Shown: positions 31,484 to 42,867, numbered from the stretch's first letter. The stretch is 64,000 nt of DNA from Heloderma charlesbogerti (GCA_026122225.1 JANEZZ010002240.1:1178001-1242000); one strand, 5' to 3'. Notes: generated by a model from the sequence alone, not told the origin. A program made the numbers and translations.

Positions 31484-31701
31484 TGCATGTGTGCACTGAT
31501 AAAACACTGCAAAAAATCAGTCTTGCTGTGATCCCACTTGTAATTGCATCAGGATGCTTTTTGTGCATTGTTTTGCTCATGCGTGCATGCACACATACAT
31601 ATGGGTAAAACACTACACCAAATGAATGAATATAGCTGTACATACAATGTCATCAAGATTGATAAAACACTGCAGAAAAGCAATGCAAATTTGTTCATCA
31701 G

Positions 31702-32930
31702 TAGGGGTGTACGAAACCCCACTTACCTGGCTCCACTGGGGTCCGTGGGTGGGGGGAGGCAATCCGTTCCTCCCCCCGGAATCCTCAATGGGGGAGGAGG
31801 CAATCCAGTCCTCCCCCCTGGAATCCTGCCTGGCTGGCTCTGCTCCGCAGCCAGTCCACGGAGCTGCCAGCCAGGCCGATCTGCAGCAGGGCTTCCAGCC
31901 ACTGCCGGGCTGCTGCGGACGCAAATGGCATCCTGCGTAGGGGATGCCATTTGCGTCCCTACGCTAGCCCGTGATAGGCTACGTAAATATTTATGTAATC
32001 TATCACAGCTAAAGCGGGGACGCAAATGGCATAGGGGATGCCATTTTCATCCCTGCTTTAGCTGTGATAGGCTACGTAAATATATATGTAGCCTATTTTT
32101 ATTTATTTATTTATTTATTTAATTTATTAATCGCCCATCTGACTGGTCACCCAGCCACTCTGGGCGATGTACAACCCACCATAAAACAATTTAAAACAAT
32201 AAAATTTTACCATAAATTTTTTTTTTAAATACCCTAACCCACTCCAAATGCCTGCCTGAACAACCACGGCTAGCCTAGCCACGGCTAGCCGGCGGCTCCA
32301 CAGAATCCCTGCGGAGCAGAGCCGGCCAGCCAGGATTCCGGGGGGGAGGAATGGAGCACCTCCCCCCCTGGCCAGGATTCCGGGGGGGAGGGAGGAACAC
32401 CTCCCCCCTAGCATCAGCATAATCCACGGAAAGGTAAGTACTTTTCGTACATCCCTACACTGGGCAGCGTGCAGACAAAAAAAATAGCGCCCACTACACT
32501 ATTTGCGTTCCCCTTTTCTTTTTCGCCGTAATAGCTTATGTAAATATTTACATAGGCTAAAACAGTAGGCCACCGTAGCAGCTTCCATTTGTGTACACTG
32601 TTGTTGTTTTTTTAGCTTGCCATGATAGGCTACGTAAATACTTATGTAGCCTATCACGGCCTCGGTAGGGACGCAAATGGCATCCCTGCATTAGCCGTGA
32701 TAGGCTACATAATTATTTACATAGCCTATCACAGCTATGATGAGGAAGTGAATGGCGGCCGCAGCGCGGCTGCCATACACAATTCAATGCGGACGGCAGC
32801 AGGTAAGTGCTCCGTTTCGCGAGCCTTTCATGGGGGGGCAGGGGCTTCGTTCCACCACAGATTTCGAGGGGCCGAATGCACTGGCATTCAGCCTCACCGA
32901 GATCCATGGCAGAATTCTCTGACATCCCTA
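31702..32930. mobile_element. Composite of A-type hAT elements and an L2 fragment
   Basis: End 1 starts TAGGGGTGTACGAAACCC at 31702 and an end 2 finishes AATTCTCTGACATCCCTA at 32930. A second end 1 (TTTTCGTACATCCCTA) stops at about 32457, showing a nested copy whose left side was replaced by the L2 fragment at 32098-32275. P1 hairpins are at 31969-32006, 32061-32096, 32619-32658 and 32696-32733. No TSD pair was found. Confidence 0.65.
32098..32275 (-). mobile_element. L2-like LINE 3' UTR fragment
   Basis: AATCGCCCATCTGACTGGTC, then AGCCACTCTGGGCGATGTAC, is the reverse complement of the L2 tail at 50755-50800. The (TTTA)n at the left is the poly-A-like tail. Confidence 0.8.
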
Positions 32931-33152
32931 GTCACAGTTAGGAGTGTGCCGATCTACTTGCAGGTTGTGCTTCATGGTGATTCTTTCTTAGGAAAGTGTT
33001 GCAACAACAGGCCCACCTACAACTGTGTGCACCAATTGTTCTTTGATCTTACCCAAGTGTACCATTTCAGGGTGGAGGTTCTCTTGATGCTCTGTGCTGT
33101 AGCCTACGTTACAGGCTTCTGCTATAGGTCCAATCTTTGGCAGTGGTCAAAG

Positions 33153-33850
33153 TAGGGATGGACGAAAGTCCCTTACCTTATCCCTCAGCTTGCTTCGCAG
33201 TGGGGGGGAGGTGCTCCGTGCCTCCCCCCGAAATTCTGGGCGGGGTGGGAGGTGCCCCATCCCTCCGGCCATGAATCTCGTCTCCTGCCGGGATGCAAAT
33301 TGCATCCCTGCAGTCAGCCGTGATAGGCTACGTAAATCCTTACGTAGCCTATCACAGCTGACTTTGGGGGGGGGGAAGCGCGTACGTAAGTGGCGGCGCC
33401 CATGGGCGCCACCATTTGCGTATGCACTTTCCCCCCCCCCAAAGTCAGCCGTGATAGGCTACGTAAGGATTTACGTAGCCTATCACGGTGTTTTTGGAAA
33501 ATTTAGCCGTGATAGGCTACGCAAATCTTTACGTAGCCTATCACGTTTGTTGTTGTTGTTTTTTACTGGGAAATCACGGTGGCGGCGGCCGGTCAGAAGA
33601 CTGGCCACCGCCGCCAAACCGCCACCGAACCGCCACTGAACCGCCGCCAAACCCCCGCCGAGAGCCGCAAGGAGCCACCGGGAGCCGCCGGGAGCCACTG
33701 GGAGCCGCCAGCGCCAGGGACATTCGACAGAGGTAACTCCCATTCTGTGGGGGGGCAGGGGGTGGAGAATTTCTCCAGCAATTTTGGGGGGCCGAATGCA
33801 TTGGCATTCGGCCTCCCAGAGATTCGTGGAGAAATTCTCCGCCATCCCTA
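33153..33850. mobile_element. hAT-like element, A/B hybrid (698 bp)
   Basis: The TSD GGTCAAAG / GGTCAAAC (33145-33152, 33851-33858) matches at 7 of 8. The left end is A/B type (TAGGGATGGACGAAAGTCCC). The right end is B type (GAGAAATTCTCCGCCATCCCTA). The array P1-P3-P1-P1 (33319-33546) has its axis at GGCGCCCATGGGCGCC near 33403. Near 33600-33715 the codon-like tandem CCGCCACCGAA / GGGAGCC units repeat many times. Confidence 0.82.
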
Positions 33851-34240
33851 GGTCAAACTCGGTCAGGTTTCTCAGGAAAGCAAGACGGGAAGAGAGCAGC
33901 ACCAAAGACAGCTTAAGAGGGGTTGGAGGCAAGACAGGGCTGCCTGTGTGTTGTTCCAACCAGAAGCAGATTAAGACTGAGCCTTAAATCAGAGTATAGT
34001 GTCATTTAGGCTGGTGGACTTCACCTGCCACTGACTGAAGCTTTGTTTCATAAAATGGCCCAGCCTATTTTAGCAGCCTCAAACTATGACAACATGGGAG
34101 TGGCAGTGGTGTGAGAGTGTCCTTGTGGCCAAAGTCCTCAAAGTCCAAAGATGGTAAGGTGACCTCTTCTGGATGCGGGGGAGCTGACCCCCTGGATCTT
34201 TCTGGGAAACTGGGTCCTGGAAAGGTGGAAGCCTTGTGAT

Positions 34241-34913
34241 TAGGGATGGCGGAGAACTTCTCCCCGAAACTTCGGGGGGCCGAGTGCCAACATGTTCGGC
34301 CCCCCGAACAAGTTTCGGGGAGAAATTCTCCGCACCCCCCCACCCCCTGCACACAGCCCGGGACGGGACTTACCTTTGCCGAATGTCCCTCCCGGCGGCG
34401 GGTCTGGTCGGCAGTTCGGCGGGTGTTCGTCCGGGGCGGGAGCGGCAGCCGGTCTTTTGACTGGTTGCCGCCCCCGCCATTCCAATAAAAGAAAAAAAAA
34501 CGCCCCCGTGATAGGCTACGTGACGATTAACGTAGCCTATCACGGCTAGATCTGCAAAGTCAGCCGTGATAGGCTACGTAAATCATCACGTAGCCTATCA
34601 CGGGTGACTTAAAAAAAAAAAAGAAGCACGTACGGATAATGGCGGCCCCCATAGGGAGCTGCCATTCCCATTCCTTATTTGGTCGCTGTAGTCTACGTAA
34701 AGATTTACGTAGACTACGGCGAAAATAAGGGCAATGCTATTTGTCCTTATTCGATCAGGTTTCTCGAGTTCTGGGTCAGGTTTCTGGAGTTTGCGGCCGG
34801 GCGAGGCGAGGCGCCTCCTCCCTGGCCTGAACTTCGCGGGGGGAGCAGCGAAGTGCCTCCCCTCCACCGTGAACCAGCTTCGAGGACAGGTAAGTGACTT
34901 TCGTCCACCCCTA
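34241..34913. mobile_element. hAT-like B-type element missing its right-half array
   Basis: The perfect TSD CTTGTGAT is at 34233-34240 and 34914-34921. Left half P1-P1-P3-P2 is intact (34507-34725). The array then stops at the P4 axis (GCAATGCTATTTG, about 34731) and jumps to TTATTCGATCAGG and the right GC-rich end. Outward donors are ACTTACCTT at 34368-34376 (minus) and CAGGTAAGT at 34887-34895 (plus). Confidence 0.88.
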
Positions 34914-34961
34914 CTTGTGATGCCTGTGTGACCAAATCCTCTCCCTGTACTAATTCTGGAG

Positions 34962-35459
34962 TAGGGATGGATGGACTCACCCAAGTCTGTGCTTGGCAGA
35001 TGCTTGAGGGACTAGTGCTGCTCACCTGCATGAACCGGGCCACATGAGGCCCTGGAGGGCTTGGCAAATGATCCAGGAGTGCCCCACAGCCACCCGCTGC
35101 TCCATGCGAGTTGCCATTTTTATGGAAGATGGGGGCTCTAGATTTTCATATATCTAATGTTGCACACAACAGCAGTCCTAAAGAGCCATTTCCACAAATT
35201 TAGATAGACGAAAAGGGCAGAAATGGACCTTTATGGCTGCTGTTGTGCGCAATGTTAGATATATGGAAATCCAGAGCCCCCACCTTCCATAAAAATGGTG
35301 CTTGCATGGAGGGTGAGCGGCTGCCAGCTTGAAGTGGACGGGTCTGGTAAGTCCCGGCCACTCACGCAGCTTGCGGGGACTTGCTGAGCTGGGCTTGGGG
35401 GGGTGAGAGGGGGAGTCCGTTGGACTTCCTGACCCAGTTGGGAACCCATGACATCCCTA
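34962..35459. mobile_element. hAT-like MITE with one long hairpin (498 bp)
   Basis: The perfect TSD TTCTGGAG is at 34954-34961 and 35460-35467. Start TAGGGATGGATGGACTC; end CCCATGACATCCCTA. GGGGGCTCTAGATTTTCATA (about 35126) is inverted around 35255-35280. Outward donor-like sites are GCTCACCTGC (left) and TGGTAAGTCC (right, about 35346). Confidence 0.85.
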
Positions 35460-35467
35460 TTCTGGAG

Positions 35468-36190
35468 CCTCTTCTTCAGAGGACAAGGGATCAGGCTCTG
35501 AGCTTGACAGATTGGGGTTCTAGGCAATGACACCAAGTGGATTTCCAGTCTTAAATCAAATGAATCTTTGTAGTCACAGTTTGTCAATTTGTCACTTAAT
35601 GAAATGATTAAACCCACTTTCACAAAACTCTGTAAATCATCTAAACTATATATCAAAGCCTTTTCTTTTGCAGCTCTGTTGAAACAAAGAAAGTGGATGT
35701 TTGCCACACTCCAGTTGGTAATAAGCCTTTTTATGCACATTTCTTCTTTATTTGTTCCAAAAGGACTGTGCAAAATAACAATATACATTGTGTGTATACT
35801 GCATAATGATGTAAACAGACAATATCCTTATGAATATTTACACAAATTCAGCAAATCCGTCAATGCCACTCACATATACAGAGGAATTCCATTACCCAGG
35901 ATGGTCTGTTCTGGGAATTCTGCCACCAAATAGACTTTCATCTTATAATCATAAATCCAAATGAACATTGAGATGGACTGTTTTATAAGACACAATAATG
36001 ATTATGCCTAAAAGATCAATGAAGCATTCAGTATTAACTTGGAGAAGAGGGAACAGGGAACATACATGTATCATGAGCAATGTGGGGTTCTAATCTAAAT
36101 TAGGAATGGTTGAACTAAATTGTTTACAATGTGGGTAGTCACATCATGCAGACATCATGAAGTCTGTCTAATTTAGATAGTATCAGCCAA
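35468..36190. other. No recognisable feature
   Basis: No gene or repeat signature; short frames only. Confidence 0.45.
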
Positions 36191-36194
36191 ACTA

Positions 36195-36278
36195 GGGATT
36201 GGATTCAGCTGTATCCATTTTAGAGTAGACCCACTGATTTCAGTGGGACTAACATATGGCTAGGTCTGGATCCAATCC
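36195..36278. mobile_element. Short hairpin MITE
   Basis: GGATTGGATTCAG at the left pairs with CTGGATCCAATCC at the right, with a CCACTGATTTCAGTGG centre. A partial copy occurs at about 4568-4615. Confidence 0.6.
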
Positions 36279-36467
36279 ACAATGTAAGGATATGCAAAAC
36301 CCCACTAAGTTTTATTTATTTATTTGTTCGTTGAAAATCTTATACAAAAAAAAGTCACTTCCTTGACAGTACCGTGGGAAGTTTGGTTTGAGAATGGTTA
36401 TCCAGATACGTTGCACATGTTGCATTTGGAGAAAAATTGTGGCATGTTAGAAACGCTCACTCAAGAT

Positions 36468-36827
36468 CAGCAATGTGAGAATCAGCAAAACTCAAGCTTA
36501 CCAAACTTCTCCGAATGCCATCTTGAAGCTTGTTCTGACTTCAGTCTGCATCAGATTGCAAGTTTTGATTTGTTTTCTTCCTGCATGAAAATCCATGCAC
36601 ATTTTTGTGTGCTTTCCCCCCCCCCAAGTATACATATTTTCATGTACATTTTTCAAAGCTATGTATGCTGTCAAATGCATTTTGGGGGTCTGCAAATCAC
36701 ATTGCAGGCTTGGAAATGTATGGACTTTGACTGAAGATTGTGTCTGAGTCTGTGTTCAGTCTGGAAGGTGTGAGCTGGGTAATTCTTGATCAAAAATGAA
36801 CTGAAATGAATTTCTCATACATCCCTA
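36468..36827. mobile_element. C-type hAT-like element
   Basis: AATGTGAGAATCAGCAAAAC to AATTTCTCATACATCCCTA matches the 1917-2400 and 46253-47373 copies in order and content. The left terminus is decayed (CAGCAATG) and no TSD is clear. Confidence 0.6.
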
Positions 36828-37107
36828 CCCATGGTATTTCAGTAACCTTTTTGAAATTTTCCTCTTAAAACTCCTACAGGTGCTGTGAGTAAGCCCTCTA
36901 CCCAAGAAACAACTGGTGAATTTTTCCTCCCACTGGGAAAAAAAAATGGTGAAATTCCCCCTGCCCAATTTCTGTGTGGAACAGACCACCTTTGAAAGTA
37001 ATGCCTCAGGAAAAGTTTTCAAACAGGATCTGAATGATCTCCTATCAGGGATGTTGTAGCACTGAATTTTCTGCATCAGGAGGGGGTTGGATTAAATGAC
37101 CTACAAG

Positions 37108-37503
37108 TAGGGATGTCAGAGAAATACGCCACAGACCCCAATGAGGTCCGTCACATCATGAGTCCGTCACATCTATTAAATCTGGCCTCCGGAGTCCATG
37201 GCAGAAGGGATCCCTTACCTTTGCCTCCCTGCAGAATCCTCCCCGGCCGGATCCTCCCCACTGGCAGCTCCGGAGCACCAGCGATACAGCCGCCATTGGC
37301 GTGCGGTATCGCTGGCTGAGGCTGACTCCGGATGCAAATTGCATCTGCTACGCCATTTGCAGCCGTAAAGTTCTTAGACTAAGCTAAATGCAGCCATAAA
37401 TGGCTGCATTTAGCTTAAACTAAGGGGTTTATGGCTGTAAATGGCATCTGCTACACCATTTGCATCTGTGGTTTTTCACGTGATAGGAATCTACCCACCC
37501 CTA
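37108..37503. mobile_element. hAT-like element (396 bp)
   Basis: The TSD CCTACAAG / CCTACGAG (37100-37107, 37504-37511) matches at 7 of 8. Start TAGGGATGTCAGAGAAAT; end GAATCTACCCACCCCTA. Hairpins include AGCTAAATGCAGCCATAAATG with its inverted copy at about 37384-37415. Confidence 0.78.
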
Positions 37504-37511
37504 CCTACGAG

Positions 37512-38200
37512 ATACCTTCCAACTCATTGATTCTAAGTTTTGTGACATGTGATGTTTAAGCAATGCATAGGAGCACACAGCTGCATCACAAAAGCTTGCA
37601 CAAAAAGCATCTTGACTGAAAATATGTACAATCTCATCAAGACTATATTTTGCTGCACTTTATCAATGCATAAATCCATGCTAGCAAAGTATAGAGGGGA
37701 AAAGATGCCAAGGAACTGAAGCTGCAGCTAGCTGCACAGATTCCAATTCCAGTATCACTTCCAGAAATTATCCTGGTTAAACAAGAATTCAGGAGGAGTG
37801 GAACATAGGGAGAAGTGCAAACCCATGGAACAATAATGGAATGGAACTGGGGGAACCTGTCCATGCCTAACTAGATCTGAGTATGCTGCATTTTCTCAGA
37901 AGATATTTTTCTGAGAAAAATGCTTACATTTTTTTCCTCACTTCCCCCCAACACACGAAAAAGGGCGCTTTGCTGAATTTTCTCTGAATATTCTCCATCA
38001 TTTTTTGTGGCCCTTCCCACAATGCCCTGGAACAATGCTAGGCTCAGGGCATTGTGGGGGATGCAAAATGGTGGCTAGGTTGCCAGCACCGCTCCAAGTG
38101 GCACAGAAAAAGGAAGCAAGGAACCTGGGAGGGGGGAGAGAGAGAAGCTATGCTACTGCCAGTGCTAATGGTGACCCCACCTCAGGAAATGGTTGGAGAA
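37512..38200. other. No recognisable feature
   Basis: Nothing recognised except that the right part leads into repeat D. Confidence 0.4.
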
Positions 38201-38310
38201 TTTCTTCTCCCCCTGGAGAGATTCAGTGAAATCTTCACCCCCATTTCTTCACCCACAAATAGGGTGGAGACAATTTCAAGCAGTCGTATGTGCACAGCTC
38301 TATCTGTAAT
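38200..38310 (-). repeat. Interspersed repeat D, copy 3 (inverted)
   Basis: ATTTCTTCACCCACAAATAGG and GTATGTGCACAGCTCTA are reverse complements of the copies at 3569 and 23540. Confidence 0.5.
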
Positions 38311-38326
38311 GTTGTTCATTGTGTCA

Positions 38327-38424
38327 TTTCTCCACTTTACAGACACAGGATTGATACAGAGAAAGAGAATGAATTGCTCAAGGTCACCCAGCAAGTCCAC
38401 AAGTAAAGATTTGATCCCAAGTAC
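38327..38424 (+). mobile_element. MIR-type SINE
   Basis: CTCCACTTTACAGACACAGG, AGAATGAATTGCTCAAGGTCACCCAGC and AGATTTGATCCC follow the MIR core in order. The BovB insertion begins 12 bp later in the same stretch. Confidence 0.7.
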
Positions 38425-38791
38425 AAGTTTTAATCCCCTTCATGGATCACTGCCTTGTTGTGGCGAAGGGGCTTGCGTAACTCAGTGAAGCCATAAGCTA
38501 TGCCATGCAGGGCCACCGAAGACAGACAGGTCATAGTGGAGAGTTCTTACAAAATGTGGTCCAATGGAGAAGGAAATGGCAACCCACTCCAGTATTCTTG
38601 CCAAGCAAACCCCATGGAACGTATCACAAGGCTAAAAGATATGACGCCAGAAGATGAGCCCCTCAGGTCGGAAGGTGTCCAATATACTACTGGGGAAGAG
38701 CAGAGAGCATTTCCAAGTAGCACCAGAAAGAGTGAAGTGGATGGGCCAAAGACCCAAAGCTGAAAGGACACTCAGCTGTGGATGTGTCTGG

Positions 38792-39813
38792 TGGTGAAAA
38801 GAAAGTCCGATGCTGTAAAGAACAATATTGTTTAGGAACCTGGAATGTCAGATCAATGAATCAAGGTAAGCTGGAGGTGGTCAAACATGAGATGGCAAGA
38901 TTGAACATCGACATCTTGGGAATCAGCAAACTAAAATGGACAAGCATGGGCAAATTTAATTCAGGTGACCATTATATCTACTACTGTGGGCAAGAATCCC
39001 TTAGAAGAAATGGAGTAGCACTCACAGTCAATAAAAGGGTGGGAAAAGCAGTACTGGGGTACAATCTCAAAAACGATAGAATGATCTCAGTATGAATCCA
39101 AGGCAAACCATTCAACATCACAGTAATTCAAGTCTATGCCCCAACCACTGAGGCTGAAGAAGCTGAGGTTGATCGGTTCTATGAAGACTTACAAGACCTT
39201 CTAGAACTAACACCAAAAAAAGATGTCCTCTTCATCATAGGGGATTGGAATGCTAAAGTAGGAAGTCAAGAAATCCCTGGGATAACAGGCAAGCATGGTC
39301 TTGGTGTACAAAATGAAGCAGGACAAAGGCTCATAGAGTTTTGCCAAGAGAACACGCTGATCATAGCAAACTCTCTTTTCCAACAGCACAAGAGGTGACT
39401 CTACACATGGACATCACCAGATGGTCAATATAGAAATCAGAGTGATTATGTCCTTTGCAGCCATAGATGGAGAAGCTCTATACAGTCACAGTCAGTAAAA
39501 ACAAGACCTGGAGCTGACTGTGGCTCAGATCATGAGCTGCTTCTTGCAAAATTTCAGCTTAAATTGAAGAACGTAGGGAAAACCACTAAACCGTTCAGGT
39601 ATGACCTAAATCATATCCCTGATGAATATACAGTGGAGGTGAGGAATAGATTTCAGGGATTAGACCTGATAGACAGAGTGCCTGAGGAACTATGGACGGA
39701 GGTCCTTAACATTGTTCAAGAGGCAGCAACTCAATCCATCCCAAAGAAAAAGAAATGCAAGAAAGCCAATTGGCTGTCTGATGAGGCTTTCCAAGTAGCT
39801 GAGGAAAGAAGGA
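38792..39813 (+). pseudogene. BovB AP-like endonuclease domain, broken
   Basis: This is the target-nicking domain of the RTE polyprotein. Visible motifs are LGTWNVRSMNQGK (about 38829), LNIDILGISKLKW, YYCGQES, then after the stop IIGDWNAKVG (about 39235, the GDxNA motif) and GSDHELLL (about 39520). In-frame TGA codons lie at 39093-39095 and 39396-39398; at both, the C of an expected CGA (Arg) has become T, typical of CpG decay. A 1-base loss near 39813 shifts into the RT frame. Confidence 0.88.
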
Positions 39814-39814
39814 A

Positions 39815-41644
39815 GTGAAAAGCAAGGGAGAAAGGGGAAGATATATCCAACTGAATGCAGAGTTCCAGAGAATAGCAAGGAGAGACAAGAAGGCCTTCTT
39901 AAATGAACAATGCAAAGAAATCGAGGAAAACAACAGAATGGGAAACACTAGAGATATTTTCAAGAAAATCGGAGATATTAAGGGAACGTTTTGTGCAAAG
40001 ACGGGCATGATAAAGGACAAAGAAGGCAGGGACCTAACAGAAGTAGATGAGATTAAGAAGAGGTGGCAAGAATACACAGAAGAACTATACAGGAAAGATC
40101 TGAATGTCCCTGATAGCCATGATAGTGCGATCACTGAACTTAAGCCGGACATTCTAGACAGTGAAGTCAAGTGGGCCTTAGGAAGCATTACTAACAACAA
40201 AGCTAGCAGAGATGACAGTATTCCAGCTGAGCTGTTTAAAATCCTAAAAGATGATGCTGTGAAAGTGCTGCATTCAATATGCCAACACATTTGGAACACT
40301 CAACAGTGGCCACAAGACTGGAAAAGGTCAGTTTACATTCCAATTCCAAAAAAGGGCAATGCCAAAGAGTGTTCAAACCACCACACAATTGCGCTCATTT
40401 CACATGCCAGCAAGATTATGCACAAAATCCTACAAGCTAGGCTTCAGCAGCATGTGAAACGAGAACTACCGGAAGTACAAGCTGGGTTTCGAAGAGGCAG
40501 AGGAACTAGAGATCAAATCGCCAACATTTGCTGGATCATGAAGAGAGCAAGAGAATTCCAGAACAATGTCTCTTTCTGCTTCATTGACTACGCTAAAGCC
40601 TTTGATTGTGTGGATCACAACAAACTGTGGCAAATTCTTAAAGAGATGGGAGTACTAGACCACCTTACCTGTCTCCTGAGAAACCTGTACGAGGGTCAAG
40701 AAGCAACATTAAGAACCAGACATGGAACAACCGATTGGTTCCAAATTGGGAAAGGAGTACGACAAGGCTGTATATTATCGCCCTGCTTATTTAATTTATA
40801 TGCAGAGTACATCATGAGAAATGCCGGGTTGGATGAATCACAGGTCAGAATTAAGATTGCCGGGAGAATTATCAACAACCTCAGATACGCAGACGATACC
40901 ACCCTCATTGCAGAAAGTGAAGAGGATCTAAAGAGCCTCTTGTTGAGGGCGAAAGTGGAGAGTGCAAAAGCTGGTTTGAAACTCAGCATTAACAAAACTA
41001 AGATCATGGCATCTGGCCCCATCACTTCCTGGCATATAGAAGGGGAAGAAATGGAAGCAGTGACAGATTTTACTTTCTTGGGTTCCAAGAGCACCGCAGA
41101 CAGTGACTGTAGCTATGAAATTAAAAGACGCTTGCTTCTTGGGAGGAAAGCTATGGCACACCTAGGCAGCATAGTAAGAAGCAGAGACATCAGCTTGCCG
41201 ACAAAGATTTGTATAATCAAAGCTATGGTTGTACCAGTAGTAATGTATGGCTGTGAGAGCTGGACTGTAAGGAAGGCTGAGTGCCGAAGAATTGATGCTT
41301 TCGAACTGTGGTGCTGCAGAAGACTCTTACAAGTGCCCTGGACTGCAAGGAGGTCCAATCAGTCAATCCTAAAGGAAATCAACCCTGAGTGCTCATTGGA
41401 AGGACAGATCCTGAAGCTGAAGCTCAAATATTTTGGCCACCTAATGCGAAGAGAAAACTCCCTGGAAAAGACCCTGATGCTGGGAAAGATTGAAAGCAAA
41501 AGGAGAAGGGGACGGCAGAGGATGAGATGGCTAGATAGCATCACCGATGCAATAAATATGAACTTAAGCACACTCCCGAAGAGAGTGGAGGACAGGAAGG
41601 CCTGGTGTGCTATGGTCCATGGGGTCACGAAGAGTCAGACATAA
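39815..41644 (+). CDS. BovB reverse transcriptase region, uninterrupted frame
   Basis: This is the RT and C-terminal half of the RTE/BovB polyprotein, 609 codons without a stop. RT landmarks: IPIPKKGNAKECSN (about residues 175-188), PEVQAGFRRGRGTRDQI (about 217-233), FIDYAKAFDCVDHNKLW with motif A Asp258, GVRQGCILSPCLFNLYAEY and an intact YADD box at residues 358-361 (40886-40897). C-terminal YGCESWT and RRSNQSILKEI follow, ending KSQT. All visible catalytic residues are intact, but the natural start lies upstream in the endonuclease frame and is separated by a frameshift, so a functional full protein is unlikely. The Met used as the start here is only the first in frame. Confidence 0.85.
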   Translation: MKSKGERGRYIQLNAEFQRIARRDKKAFLNEQCKEIEENNRMGNTRDIFKKIGDIKGTFCAKTGMIKDKEGRDLTEVDEIKKRWQEYTEELYRKDLNVPDSHDSAITELKPDILDSEVKWALGSITNNKASRDDSIPAELFKILKDDAVKVLHSICQHIWNTQQWPQDWKRSVYIPIPKKGNAKECSNHHTIALISHASKIMHKILQARLQQHVKRELPEVQAGFRRGRGTRDQIANICWIMKRAREFQNNVSFCFIDYAKAFDCVDHNKLWQILKEMGVLDHLTCLLRNLYEGQEATLRTRHGTTDWFQIGKGVRQGCILSPCLFNLYAEYIMRNAGLDESQVRIKIAGRIINNLRYADDTTLIAESEEDLKSLLLRAKVESAKAGLKLSINKTKIMASGPITSWHIEGEEMEAVTDFTFLGSKSTADSDCSYEIKRRLLLGRKAMAHLGSIVRSRDISLPTKICIIKAMVVPVVMYGCESWTVRKAECRRIDAFELWCCRRLLQVPWTARRSNQSILKEINPECSLEGQILKLKLKYFGHLMRRENSLEKTLMLGKIESKRRRGRQRMRWLDSITDAINMNLSTLPKRVEDRKAWCAMVHGVTKSQT

Positions 41645-41691
41645 CTTAATGACTGAACAACAACAACAACTACAACAACAAGTTTTAATCC

Positions 41692-42228
41692 ATGGAAACC
41701 TCTGGCTTCCATCTCTGTCTTTAAGTCTCTCTGTCACAATACTAGTGGTGGAGAGATCTGTCAATTTTTGTTTCTCTCAGTTTTTCTTTTCTTTCTTTTT
41801 CAAATCTTCAATTCATCCCAAATTTTTGGATTTTTTTTTAAAGTTGGCTTGAAAATGAGTAATTTTTTTTGTGTGCATTCTGTGTGCATTCCTCTTAATA
41901 CATGAATTTGTGTACACATTTTTGCCTAACATGTCCCTTTTTTTCCCAAGCAACCTCCCCTAGTACGTGCACTTTTGTAGACCTGTTTTGATTGGAGAAA
42001 ACTCAATTGGAAAAAATATGGAGAAGTGTGACTTTTGAAGGATAGTTCAGTTTTGCTTTGGGTCTCGGTCTGAAAGTGCAAAATTAGGTAAAAAGTTAAT
42101 GGGATGAATTTCTCCCCCACCCATAGAACAGAGAGTGAGTAGACATCCCAGATCAGCTGCACTTAACATAGGAGTCAAGTAGAGTTATACGTCAATGTTT
42201 TTCTTGTGCTTCCATCATTCATGACATT
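41692..42228. other. Possible diverged hAT-like MITE (about 41751-42124), else unassigned
   Basis: GATTGGAGAAAACTC, TTTCAAATCTTCAATTC and the end AATTTCTCCCCCACCCATA resemble the element at 62363-62694. The flanks do not form a TSD. No gene. Confidence 0.35.
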
Positions 42229-42229
42229 A

Positions 42230-42297
<68 letters not shown>
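42229..42297. repeat. (CT)n(CA)n microsatellite
   Basis: About 18 CT units then about 15 CA units. Confidence 0.95.
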
Positions 42298-42867
42298 TTT
42301 TAGAATACTGAATGATGGCCACAACAAACTCAAAAAGCTGTGTGAGATGCTGGATGCTTTTAGAATGGGAGCCTTTGCTCCCATCACAAAGAAGAGTTTT
42401 TAATTCACATCAGTTATTGATTGTTCTTCACCTGTTTACAGTCTGTACTACAACCGTTGGTCATTTTCACCTGACTCCGGGAAAAGGTACAAATCATCTG
42501 GTTTCACTTGGCCTGCTACCAAGGACAAAATTAAAAACCTCCATGCCAAACCAGCACAGCTGTATCAGCAGCTGCTGAGTCATCTGCAAACACGGCAAAT
42601 GCTAGCGGCTTCGCTTCGGGGGAAATGGGATCCATGGGAGCCAGTATTTAAAGTGCGATGATGAAGCCAAGCTTTTCTGCTACTGTCACACTCCATTGTT
42701 GTTCTTACCGCTACAGCAATACGTAAAAGGGCAGGTAAACCTGGGTGGATGTTGCAACACGGGCAGGTGGCTTGGGATGGGCGAGTCAGCAGAATTCAAG
42801 CTTTCCCAAAGTTCTCCAAGCTCATTCTGACTCAGGCCCATATCAGTTCACGGGCTCTGACATCCCT

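Larger units (their letters stand above)
38437..41679 (+). mobile_element. Near full-length BovB (RTE-clade) LINE
   Basis: The 12-bp TSD AAGTTTTAATCC (38425-38436, 41680-41691) defines a 3243-bp copy. The 5' region includes the BovB landmark GGAGAAGGAAATGGCAACCC (38567). A single ORF once encoded AP endonuclease plus RT. The 3' end is GGTCACGAAGAGTCAGACAT followed by an (ACA)n tail. Length and intact 5' region are consistent with a full-length insertion. Two premature stops and one frameshift interrupt the N-terminal half, so it is not autonomous. Confidence 0.92.

Noticed and set aside
31702..32930. TSD for the composite element
   Set aside because: The flanks TTCATCAG and GTCACAGT do not match, and the interior shows at least two end-1 termini, so it is not a single clean insertion.
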